Below, piece after piece: positions 42,774 through 49,646 of a stretch of DNA of 53,878 nucleotides. Numbering within the stretch: the stretch's first letter is position 1; each line of letters begins with the position of its first letter. Made by a program: the position numbers and the translations under genes. The DNA is from Treponema sp. Lineage in GTDB: Bacteria; Spirochaetota; Spirochaetia; Treponematales; Treponemataceae. Under the pieces are notes generated by a model. That model did not search any database, was not told the origin of the DNA, and was given only the letters and a program-made list of their open reading frames with translations. The DNA is taken from contig JAEEIU010000042.1 in the NCBI GenBank assembly GCA_016281495.1, positions 1 through 53,878 of the forward strand, written 5' to 3'.

Positions 42774-42802
42774 TTGATTAAAATGACAAAAAACGTTAAA
42801 AT
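42774..42802 (+). promoter_or_regulatory. Promoter of the RNA methyltransferase gene
   Basis: TTGATT (42774-42779), 17-bp spacer, TAAAAT (42797-42802), 6 nt before ATG 42809 with no Shine-Dalgarno: predicted leaderless. Confidence 0.5.
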
Positions 42803-42808
42803 GTCATC

Positions 42809-43972
42809 ATGTTGAATTATGTGGCTTTATGTGCCGTTGGGGCGGAAAAAATACTGGGAAATGAACTCAAGCTGTTGGGCTGCAAGCTGAACGGAAATGC
42901 ACCCGGACGTGTGTTTTTTTCTGGGGATGAGGACGTACTGTATCTTGCGAATCTCTGGCTCCGTACCAGCGACAGGGTTTACATTCAGGTGGCGAAATAT
43001 GCCGCATCAGATTTTACCGCATTGTTTGACGGATGTTATTCCGCACCATGGCAGGATTACCTGAAAAAGGATGTCCGTGTCGTTGTTGACAAGGTTCGGG
43101 TTTACAAGAGCAAGCTCAATTCGGAACATTCGATTCAGGGAATGATTCAAAAGGCAATCTACCAGAAGCTCGGGGACACATGGCACATCACGACCCTGCC
43201 GGAAACCGGGGAACGCTGTGACATTCGCGTTTACATAGACCAGGATCAGGCCATGATTCTACTGGACACAAGCGGAGATGCCCTGCATAAGAGGGGATAC
43301 AGAACTGAAGGTGGAATTGCCCCATTGAGGGAAACCACTGCCGCAGTCCTTCTTCAGGAAATGCTGTGGAAGAGGAAGATGCCCCTGCACGACCCGTTTT
43401 GTGGAAGCGGAACCATCGCAATTGAAGCCACGCTCTATGCCAGAAACATTGCACCCGGACTGGGAAGGCACTTTGCCTACGAACACCTTGCAATATACAA
43501 TCAGAACAGGGCAGTTGAATTAAAGAAGGAAGCCGCATCCAAAATCCGTCCCGATGTGGAATGCAGGATTACCGGAAGCGACATAGATCCAGATGCCATA
43601 GAAAGGGCTCGCCTGAATGCCGAACATGCATGCGTAACTGCCGGACGGGCACTCCAGATGATAGGAAGCGATGCAAAAATCCTCAGGCCAGACTTTATGA
43701 CCAGCGACTTTAGGGAACTCAGGGCACCGTATCCAGAGGGAATGCTCATTTCAAATCCTCCGTATGGTGAACGTCTTGGTGACGAAAAGGCCGCACAGGA
43801 ACTGTACCAGGACATGGGTAACCTGTTCAATGATTTTGCAGGATGGCAGATGGGATTCATTACGAACCAGGAAATTTTTCAGGACAGCATAGGCCGCCGC
43901 GCAGACAAGATAAAGTCAATCAAGGCCGGAAATCTGGACACGATTTTTTATATGTATAAGGGAAACCAATAA
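42809..43972 (+). CDS. THUMP-domain 23S rRNA guanine-N2 methyltransferase-like protein (RlmL N-terminal half/YpsC type)
   Basis: 387 residues: an N-terminal ferredoxin-like and THUMP part (VGAEKILGNELKLLGC ... VDKVRVYKSKLNSEHSIQGMIQKAIYQKLG), then a Rossmann methyltransferase with HDPFCGSGTIAIEATLYARNIAPGLGR, the acidic SGSDIDPDAIERA-type loop and catalytic ISNPPYGERLGDE. It is the length of YpsC/RlmL-N proteins and lacks the second RlmK domain. Precedes a TetR gene by 10 bp. Confidence 0.9.
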   Translation: MLNYVALCAVGAEKILGNELKLLGCKLNGNAPGRVFFSGDEDVLYLANLWLRTSDRVYIQVAKYAASDFTALFDGCYSAPWQDYLKKDVRVVVDKVRVYKSKLNSEHSIQGMIQKAIYQKLGDTWHITTLPETGERCDIRVYIDQDQAMILLDTSGDALHKRGYRTEGGIAPLRETTAAVLLQEMLWKRKMPLHDPFCGSGTIAIEATLYARNIAPGLGRHFAYEHLAIYNQNRAVELKKEAASKIRPDVECRITGSDIDPDAIERARLNAEHACVTAGRALQMIGSDAKILRPDFMTSDFRELRAPYPEGMLISNPPYGERLGDEKAAQELYQDMGNLFNDFAGWQMGFITNQEIFQDSIGRRADKIKSIKAGNLDTIFYMYKGNQ

Positions 43973-43982
43973 GGGCTGAAAC

Positions 43983-44597
43983 ATGGCAGTAGTTGTTGAA
44001 CACGAAAAACGGAAACACGAGATTTTGGGCAAGGCATTGGATTTGTTCATCGAAGAGGGCTACGAAGACGTTACGTTTCAGAAAATAGCCGACCGCTGCG
44101 GAATTACACGAACCACACTGTACATTTATTTCAAGAACAAGCGCGAGATTTTTGTCTGGAGCATAAAGGACCTGACTGAACGCCTGGAAAAACAGCTGCT
44201 TCAGATCATCAGGAACAGGGAACTGAATACCCCGGACTGCCTCAAGAAAGTGATGGATGCGATTCTGGATGAATGTGAAAACCACACGAAACTGTTCAAG
44301 ATTCTGCTGGTGTATCTGATTCAGATTCAAAAGACCGGAGAAGATGCGGGTGATTTGATTGCACGCCGTGTAATCCGTGTCGAGCACCTTTTGAACATGA
44401 TAATGATCCGTGCCCAGAACAACGGCGAACTGCATGGTGAGTCAATAAAGGATATGGTGGATTTGATGTACAGCCTTCTTGAAAGTGCCATTTTTACCCA
44501 GGCAGTTGAAGGGAAAGAAAACCTGTCTGACAGCCGCCGTTTGATTCACTTTACCATAAACAGCTTTTTCCCTTCAGACGACCAGGCTACCAACTGA
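43983..44597 (+). CDS. TetR/AcrR-family transcriptional regulator
   Basis: 204 residues. The N-terminal HTH is classical: KALDLFIEEGYEDVTFQKIADRCGITRTTLYIYFKNKREIF. The C-terminal helical ligand domain is unremarkable. No obvious target operator seen nearby. Its stop codon overlaps the 3' end of the convergent lipoprotein gene by 11 bp. Confidence 0.9.
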   Translation: MAVVVEHEKRKHEILGKALDLFIEEGYEDVTFQKIADRCGITRTTLYIYFKNKREIFVWSIKDLTERLEKQLLQIIRNRELNTPDCLKKVMDAILDECENHTKLFKILLVYLIQIQKTGEDAGDLIARRVIRVEHLLNMIMIRAQNNGELHGESIKDMVDLMYSLLESAIFTQAVEGKENLSDSRRLIHFTINSFFPSDDQATN

Positions 44598-45324
44598 TGC
44601 TGTAGGATTTGGTTCCGGAAAGGGTAAGGAATTCCATCAAAGGCAAGTCGAATGTCGCAGTAGAAGAGGTCACTTTTGCCCCTGTGGGTAAACTTGTAGA
44701 GGAAATCTTTTTGCCCTTTGGACATGAAAGGCTTACTGTAATCTGTGCCTTTTCAAGCTCAGCGGCAATCTGATCCCCGTAAATCGAAGCAATCAGCATC
44801 TTGTATTCCGAAGCATCCATTTTTTCCCCAGTGAACGCCGGCGCCATGAACATGTCAAGGTAGGCTTTGGTATCCTTGGGAAGATCCGCACTCAATTTCT
44901 GAAGGCTTGTGGGAGAAAACTGAAGGACCATCTTGTTTGAGGTACAGTTTACGATGTCGGAAGCACGAATTCCGCCTGTTGCATGTGTCTGCTTGGAGGC
45001 CGCAGGAATAGAAGCGCTCAAATCCAGACTGTCAGAGCTTGGGCTTGTTACAGAGACGTTTGTAAAATCACTGCCGTTAAAGGCCTTTTTGATTTCGGAA
45101 GCGGAAAAGAGGTTTTGGCTTCCACCGCTGTATTTTCCACCTGCAATGCTGGAACTGAGAGAAGCCAGGGTTGAAGATATGACCTTGCCAACCGAGGCCG
45201 AAAACTGAATGTCGGCACCCTGATCAGACTTTGCCTGAACCGAAAGCTTTCCTGAACATCCGGTTACCGCGAGTAAAACCATGAGATAAAAAACGCTGTA
45301 TAAAAATTTTCCTTTGCTTTTCAT
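44587..45324 (-). CDS. Lipoprotein of unknown function
   Basis: 245 residues from ATG 45324 (GGAGG 11 nt upstream; a further in-frame start at 45345 lies over that site). Signal peptide with lipobox AVTGC. The rest is Ser/Lys/Ala-rich with no Cys cluster apart from two distant Cys. It has ASVGKVISSTLASLSSSIAGG after the linker and a C-terminal beta-like GAKVTSSTATFDLPLMEFLTL. I do not recognise the family; similar lipoproteins occur in treponemes. Confidence 0.75.
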   Translation of the reverse strand: MKSKGKFLYSVFYLMVLLAVTGCSGKLSVQAKSDQGADIQFSASVGKVISSTLASLSSSIAGGKYSGGSQNLFSASEIKKAFNGSDFTNVSVTSPSSDSLDLSASIPAASKQTHATGGIRASDIVNCTSNKMVLQFSPTSLQKLSADLPKDTKAYLDMFMAPAFTGEKMDASEYKMLIASIYGDQIAAELEKAQITVSLSCPKGKKISSTSLPTGAKVTSSTATFDLPLMEFLTLSGTKSYSISW

Positions 45325-45414
45325 ATAAAATAAAACCTCCGCCACCTTAATTGGTTACAGTCGGCAAATTTGAGGGAAATCAGACTGTTGTTTTCTAGAA
45401 TTGTTGGATTTTGA

Positions 45415-46062
45415 TCACTTTTCTGCAGACATGTTGGTATTTTCTGGCTGCTGGACCGGATCTTCTCCTTCCTGATCATCAAGAGGGGTTTCGTCTATGG
45501 CTGTAATCTTGTCGCCATCAACTTGATCTTCAATTCCGGTGGGTTTCATGATTCTGCCGTAGCCGTAAAAATGATCCTTCCAGTATTTTTCGTCGATTGA
45601 AGAAACTATTACGCCCGTGCTGGGTCCGTCACTTGCGGCATGTAAAAATACCCTCTTGTCCTTGAATTTGCCTTCATCTGTATAAAGTCCCAGGTAGATG
45701 CCCACGTGACTGATTCTTGAACGTCCGTCACCGCCCTTTACCGCAAAGAAAATCAAATCGCCGGGTTCACGCTCTTCTTCATCGATGTGGTCAATCGAGG
45801 CATACATCAAGGAAGTTTGCCTTGCCAGCTTGATTCCGCATCCGTTTGCCACATAAGACACAAAGCCGCTGCAGTCAAAGCCGGATTCAGGTTTGCTGCC
45901 ACCATAAACATACCGTGTTCCCTGAAAAGTCAGGCCATAATCAATTAGTTTTTGCCTTTCGTCCGAGACTTTTGGGGCCGCAATAAGGGGCAGCGCGATA
46001 CAGACCGCCAGAATAAAGGCTGCCACAATTATTTTTTTAGGTAACGGTAACAATCGATTCAT
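45415..46062 (-). CDS. NlpC/P60-family cell-wall peptidase
   Basis: 215 residues from ATG 46062, which has GGAG at 6 nt; the ATG at 46068 would touch the ribosome site. Signal peptide (IIVAAFILAVCIALPLIAA). Peptidase domain at residues 40-180: YVYGGSKPESGFDCSGF with Cys64, REPGDLIFF, ISHVGIYLG with His119 and the third polar residue in VFLHAAS. Predicted gamma-D-glutamyl-diamino-acid endopeptidase acting on peptidoglycan in the periplasm. The acidic C-terminal 45 residues are low-complexity. Confidence 0.92.
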   Translation of the reverse strand: MNRLLPLPKKIIVAAFILAVCIALPLIAAPKVSDERQKLIDYGLTFQGTRYVYGGSKPESGFDCSGFVSYVANGCGIKLARQTSLMYASIDHIDEEEREPGDLIFFAVKGGDGRSRISHVGIYLGLYTDEGKFKDKRVFLHAASDGPSTGVIVSSIDEKYWKDHFYGYGRIMKPTGIEDQVDGDKITAIDETPLDDQEGEDPVQQPENTNMSAEK

Positions 46063-46155
46063 AGTCATCTCCCGGAAAGTTGTTGGACTTTAGTCACAAA
46101 AAGGCAAATACACCACTATAAATAAATCGGTAGAAAACCCCATTGTAATTAACAA

Positions 46156-47028
46156 TTATTCAGCGTGAAGTGATACGGATTGGGTTTCAGGAACAATATC
46201 TCTGGCCAGTTCACGGACTTCGTCTTCGGACATCTTGAGAGATTTAGCTATCAAATTGATGGAAACTCCATTGGCATAAAGATTTCTGGCATTTTCCACG
46301 GCATTTTGTCGTATGCCTTGTGAGATACCTTCCTGCCTTGCCCGTTCCATTATGTCCCTGTCGTGTAAATTCATAGCTAAGTAATCACTCCTGAATTTCT
46401 TATTCGCCTTGAGCTTCTCAACCATTGCCGAAAGTCTGGAGGAAAAATCGTCCTTACCAGAATCGTTCGTATGTACAAAATAAAGGAAATCACGGATCCT
46501 TTCATCCTTTTCCTTTTCGTACACACTTGAATTATAAAACACTTTTACCGTTTTGTCATCAAGATTCACCTTGGTATCCTCTTCACACGCATTTCTGAAG
46601 GTGTAGCATGGCAGGCCATACGGCTTATTGTCTTCATCCCTGAACGGGTCGTGCTTGCAGATGAACAGAATGTAGCTTTCCTTGAGTCTGGAATAATCCT
46701 CACCCTTCAAAAGAGCATCACAGTCCACCATGCTCTGATAGTAGCGGGTCCGTTTTCCAGGGTCTTTCAGCGGGTAACATTGCATCTCAATATCTATGAT
46801 TTTGTTGCTATCCTTGAGGTACACGTCAAGCCTCACACCCTTTGTCGTGTAGAAGGGTGCTATAGTCTTTTCAAGTTCCGGATACTCTACGTGGTCAACC
46901 TTGATGTGAAGTAACCGTTCCACAAGTTCCGCAGAGATTTCCGGGTCACTCAATACCGCCTGAAACATCCCGTCATCCGTAAACGTCAGCCTGTCGATAA
47001 TTTCCTGAATGTTTTCAAATTCTTCCAT
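46156..47028 (-). CDS. Rpn-family recombination-promoting nuclease/putative transposase
   Basis: 290 residues; AAAGGAG before ATG. Opens with DRLTFTDDGMFQAVLSDPEISAELVERLL and carries the PD-(D/E)xK core KGVRLDVYLKDSNKIIDIEMQ, followed by RTRYYQSMVD. The tail has RARQEGISQGIRQNAVENARNLYANGVSINLIAKSLKMSEDEV, a small HTH-like end typical of the family. Such nucleases promote RecA-independent recombination in Escherichia coli. A TATAGT box lies about 55 bp upstream on the minus strand. Confidence 0.9.
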   Translation of the reverse strand: MEEFENIQEIIDRLTFTDDGMFQAVLSDPEISAELVERLLHIKVDHVEYPELEKTIAPFYTTKGVRLDVYLKDSNKIIDIEMQCYPLKDPGKRTRYYQSMVDCDALLKGEDYSRLKESYILFICKHDPFRDEDNKPYGLPCYTFRNACEEDTKVNLDDKTVKVFYNSSVYEKEKDERIRDFLYFVHTNDSGKDDFSSRLSAMVEKLKANKKFRSDYLAMNLHDRDIMERARQEGISQGIRQNAVENARNLYANGVSINLIAKSLKMSEDEVRELARDIVPETQSVSLHAE

Positions 47029-47218
47029 AATGCTTCTCCTTTTTGAATTTTTGTGGCAGTTAATAACTTGCCCTATACTATATAAATGGTGCAGGACTTA
47101 ACGTTTTTGACAAAAAATCGGGGGAAAATTTGAAAAAAAGTGAGAAAAAAGAAAATCGTGGGTGCTTTCGTGAGATGAGAGGGTGGAAGATATCTTAGAA
47201 GTATTGTCACGCGGATTC

Positions 47219-47237
47219 GAAACGACTACGCCGTTTC
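47219..47237 (+). other. Short hairpin in the 47029-47325 gap
   Basis: GAAACG (47219-47224) pairs with CGTTTC (47232-47237) around a 7-nt loop. The gap otherwise holds the Rpn promoter region and no gene that I can support. Confidence 0.25.
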
Positions 47238-47325
47238 TTTAAAGATGGGGTTTTTGTTTTGTTATTTTGCTAAAGTTTTAATCCCTTTGATCAGGTCTTT
47301 GGTTTTTATTTCAGGAGGTAAGACT

Positions 47326-47466
47326 ATGGATACTAGAGAAGTTGTTAAAGAAAAATTTAAAAAATTACCACAAATCTCTCTCCTACCCCCGCTTCTAAGA
47401 CTTGAAGTTGCCGAAGTGGCCGCGAACAGCTCGTCGTATATTGCGGGTCAGGTAATCTTCCAGTAG
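47326..47466 (+). CDS. 46-residue ORF with strong ribosome site, running into antisense dnaJ remnant
   Basis: AGGAGG (47313-47318) lies 7 nt before ATG 47326. The first half (MDTREVVKEKFKKLPQISLL) looks like a real protein N-terminus. The second half reads across a sequence that on the other strand is a dnaJ 3' fragment, so the natural gene was probably cut by the rearrangement. I do not recognise it. Confidence 0.35.
   Translation: MDTREVVKEKFKKLPQISLLPPLLRLEVAEVAANSSSYIAGQVIFQ
47395..47466 (-). pseudogene. dnaJ 3'-end remnant
   Basis: Minus strand reads LEDYLTRN ... RGHFGNFKS then TAG, matching the tail of the nearby J-protein (LEDYQTRK ... KHGHFGEYKFKKRA) with about 70 bp deleted in the middle. 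DNA matches: 47388-47424 with 48175-48211, and 47441-47463 with 48298-48320 (one mismatch in 23). Confidence 0.7.
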
Positions 47467-47479
47467 TGAAGTTGATAAT

Positions 47480-47698
47480 CTACCACAGATGTTTTCCTGT
47501 TTTTGACAGGTTTTCTATATCCTCATAAGCGTTTTCTATTCGTTCTGTATGATATAATGGGTAACTGTCATATATTTCCTGGACAAGCCCTTTTTCTTCC
47601 CATTCCTTTAGAATATCCGCCGTTGGGAGATTTTTATCATAAGCATATTTTTCAAGAAGCAATATAAAGAATTTTAATTCATCATTCATTTTATTCAC
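47480..47698 (-). CDS. DUF3791 family protein
   Basis: 72 residues: helical KFFILLLEKYAYDKNLPTADILKEWEEKGLVQEIYDSYPLYHTERIENAYEDIENL. This matches DUF3791, a small protein generally encoded next to DUF3990 proteins, a predicted toxin-antitoxin-like pairing. It overlaps the upstream 81-residue gene by 8 bp. Its stop is followed within 15 bp by the dnaJ remnant. Confidence 0.7.
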   Translation of the reverse strand: MNKMNDELKFFILLLEKYAYDKNLPTADILKEWEEKGLVQEIYDSYPLYHTERIENAYEDIENLSKTGKHLW

Positions 47699-47936
47699 TC
47701 CTTATATAAGATGATTGGAGCGGATCCCCAGTAACTTGCTCTACTTCCCACATATCAAACACAGCGTAATCGGGTAAGTTCAAAAGACCGTTATCAAAAT
47801 CTTCTAATAATGAGTGGGTTTTTGAAAGAATAAACTTTTTAGTAGCTTCCATCGGAGTCAAGTTGTATTTCTCGATGATTTGGGCTATGGTTTGTCGGTC
47901 ATAATAATCCAGAGTAAAGTATACGTTTTTTTTCAT
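47691..47936 (-). CDS. Small partner protein in the DUF3990/DUF3791 module
   Basis: 81 residues: VYFTLDYYDRQTIAQIIEKYNLTPMEATKKFILSKTHSLLEDFDNGLLNLPDYAVFDMWEVEQVTG. The first part looks like a short HTH or RHH-type antitoxin segment. Its ATG overlaps the stop of the truncated DUF3990 frame (ATGA), and it overlaps the DUF3791 gene, so the three were one operon. Family not firmly recognised. Confidence 0.6.
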   Translation of the reverse strand: MKKNVYFTLDYYDRQTIAQIIEKYNLTPMEATKKFILSKTHSLLEDFDNGLLNLPDYAVFDMWEVEQVTGDPLQSSYIRSE

Positions 47937-48121
47937 ACTTTTTTAGCCTCCAAATATTTCAAAAGCGATAAGGCCCTTTCTGTTTTAAAGGTAAACTGAT
48001 CTTTCAATTTCTGAGGTAGCAATTGTCTTACGGCATTTTCCGCATCAATATACCCGTCAAGGTACAAAATGATTGTTGGAAACGTTTGATCATTTGCAAC
48101 AGGCCCACTTATCTTGAAATT
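47933..48121 (-). pseudogene. 5'-truncated DUF3990 protein (predicted ADP-ribosyltransferase-like toxin)
   Basis: A 63-codon frame without a start (in-frame TAA directly upstream) encodes SGPVANDQTFPTIILYLDGY, DAENAVRQLLPQKLKDQF and FKTERALSLLKYLEAKKV. This is the typical C-terminus of DUF3990 proteins (VANDxT ... LLPQKLxDQxTFKTExALSLL). The N-terminal two-thirds is missing; the next gene upstream is dnaJ. Confidence 0.72.
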
Positions 48122-48170
48122 TTAATTATAACAATAATAACAAATTCATTCGTTTTCCTCAATCGTACAT

Positions 48171-48488
48171 TTACGCCCGCTTCTTAAACTTGTATTCACC
48201 GAAGTGGCCGTGCTTGTAGCGTTCGTGGTAGTTGTGGTGGTAGGCGAAGGTGTCGTCTTGGGTTGGTGGAGCGGAGGTGGTATGCAGGGCATCGTCTTTG
48301 CGGGTCTGGTAATCTTCCAGGTATTCGTAGGCGTCGTTGATCTGCTTGAATTTTTCTTCGGCTTCTTTTGAGCCATGGTTTCTGTCGGGATGATATTTTA
48401 ATGCGAGCTTTCGGTAGGCCTTTTTTATTGCGTCAAATGATTCTCCATCGTTCAATTCCAAAATGGAATATGCTTCATGTTCCGTCAT
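48171..48488 (-). CDS. J-domain (DnaJ-like) protein
   Basis: 105 residues. J domain at residues 5-70: YSILELNDGESFDAIKKAYRKLALKYHPDRN with HPD at 33-35, then EAEEKFKQINDAYEYLED. The short tail is His/Lys-rich. No Gly/Phe or zinc regions, so a type III J-protein that would stimulate an Hsp70. It begins 1 bp after the stop of the 362-residue gene, forming an operon. Confidence 0.92.
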   Translation of the reverse strand: MTEHEAYSILELNDGESFDAIKKAYRKLALKYHPDRNHGSKEAEEKFKQINDAYEYLEDYQTRKDDALHTTSAPPTQDDTFAYHHNYHERYKHGHFGEYKFKKRA

Positions 48489-48489
48489 G

Positions 48490-49575
48490 CTAGTTCCTTC
48501 CCAGAAGTTGGTTCAAGATTGTGGCAAAAAGGGGGACGTCCGTGCTGAATTCAAGGAAGGGTGATTTGCCTGAATCCTTTTGAATCTGAACCCCATTTGT
48601 GTATGGCTCGAAATGCAGGACCTTTGAAAACGGAATGACCTTGTTGCCATGCTGTCCGTTAAAGATGATGCGCTTGCTTGTCAAAAAAAGATATCCCGAG
48701 TCAATGCACTTCCATACTTCCTGCGTGATTTTATGTGGAGTTATTGTTCCCGCCTTCCATTTTAAGTTGCCGATTACCTTGGTGTTGTAGGTGTAGCCGG
48801 AATAATTGACGCGTCTTGTTTCCGTTCTTTCTTCAAGCCAGTTTACCTGCTGGACGTGATGCAATACTTCTCCGGACTGAAGGTGCATGTCTGTCTTTAA
48901 TACCGGGAGATTTCCGTTAAGTATTTCCCAGTTCTGCCTGTATTTTGCGAGCTTGCCTTGAATCTCCGGCGGAAATGTCAGGGACAGGCCAAGGTTTTTT
49001 GCGGCATTGTACATTCTCTGTTCATCTTCGGGAGAAAAAACTTCGGATTCAAAAATAGGTTTTGTGTATGAGTCCATCGTAGATTTGACGGCTTCTCGGT
49101 ACATTTTTTTTGCGCTTGCTTCATCAATTTTGAGTTGAATCCTAAGCTGTTCAAGTTCTGCCTTTTCTTCTGCGGAAACATATTTGTCGGCAAAGATTTC
49201 TTCAAGCTTTTTCCTGTAGATGTCTGTTCCCCTTTTTGAAATCTCTTTGTCCAAAACCGAAATGTCCAGTCCCAGTATGTTGCATAAATGCTTTAGCTTG
49301 CGGTATTCAAAATCATTCAGACTGTTGCCGCTCAATGTCCTGGTCAGCATCCTGAACAAAAGTTCCCTTCTTTCTTCAAGATAATCATTTGTCAAATCAA
49401 CATTGTATTTTGAGGCGATGTTCTTTATGTTGCTTATGGAAAGTGAGTCCAAAGAGTTCTCATAATCAGAAAGCATGTTTTCCAGTTCGATTATGAAATT
49501 TCCCTTGGGGTTCGTATCTAAGATTTTGTGCATGAAATTCTTTGAGCTCAATTCCCTGTGATTAAAAAGTGCCAT
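48490..49575 (-). CDS. Unknown protein with C-terminal GRAM/PH-like domain, in operon with a J-protein
   Basis: 361 residues from ATG 49575. The first 200 residues are helical and acidic with two EF/TerB-like helical pairs (DKYVSAEEKAELEQLRIQLKIDEASAKKMYREAV; EVFSPEDEQRMYNAAKNLGLSL). The last 130 are a beta-rich PH/GRAM-like domain: LQSGEVLHHVQQVNWLEERTETRRVNYSG, then SGYLFLTSKRIIFNGQHGNKVIPFSKVLHFEPYTNGVQIQ. It is a soluble cytoplasmic protein of unknown role. The -10 lies 8 nt before the start, with no ribosome site. Confidence 0.75.
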   Translation of the reverse strand: MALFNHRELSSKNFMHKILDTNPKGNFIIELENMLSDYENSLDSLSISNIKNIASKYNVDLTNDYLEERRELLFRMLTRTLSGNSLNDFEYRKLKHLCNILGLDISVLDKEISKRGTDIYRKKLEEIFADKYVSAEEKAELEQLRIQLKIDEASAKKMYREAVKSTMDSYTKPIFESEVFSPEDEQRMYNAAKNLGLSLTFPPEIQGKLAKYRQNWEILNGNLPVLKTDMHLQSGEVLHHVQQVNWLEERTETRRVNYSGYTYNTKVIGNLKWKAGTITPHKITQEVWKCIDSGYLFLTSKRIIFNGQHGNKVIPFSKVLHFEPYTNGVQIQKDSGKSPFLEFSTDVPLFATILNQLLGRN

Positions 49576-49583
49576 CAAGAGTC

Positions 49584-49592
49584 ATTATACCA
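49584..49592 (-). promoter_or_regulatory. Extended -10 promoter of the GRAM-like gene
   Basis: Minus strand TGGTATAAT (49592-49584), 8 nt before ATG 49575. Divergent from, and 40 bp away from, the helicase promoter. Confidence 0.55.
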
Positions 49593-49631
49593 CAAAAATA
49601 CAGATTCGACACTTAAATTTCTTCCAACTTG

Positions 49632-49640
49632 TGATATAAT
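49632..49640 (+). promoter_or_regulatory. Extended -10 promoter of the helicase gene
   Basis: TGATATAAT at 49632-49640, 6 nt before ATG 49647; no Shine-Dalgarno. Confidence 0.55.
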
Positions 49641-49646
49641 TTATTT

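Noticed and set aside
46156..47028. Rpn gene as evidence for a transposon
   Set aside because: Despite the family name, no terminal repeats or target duplication are visible around it; treated as a resident nuclease gene.
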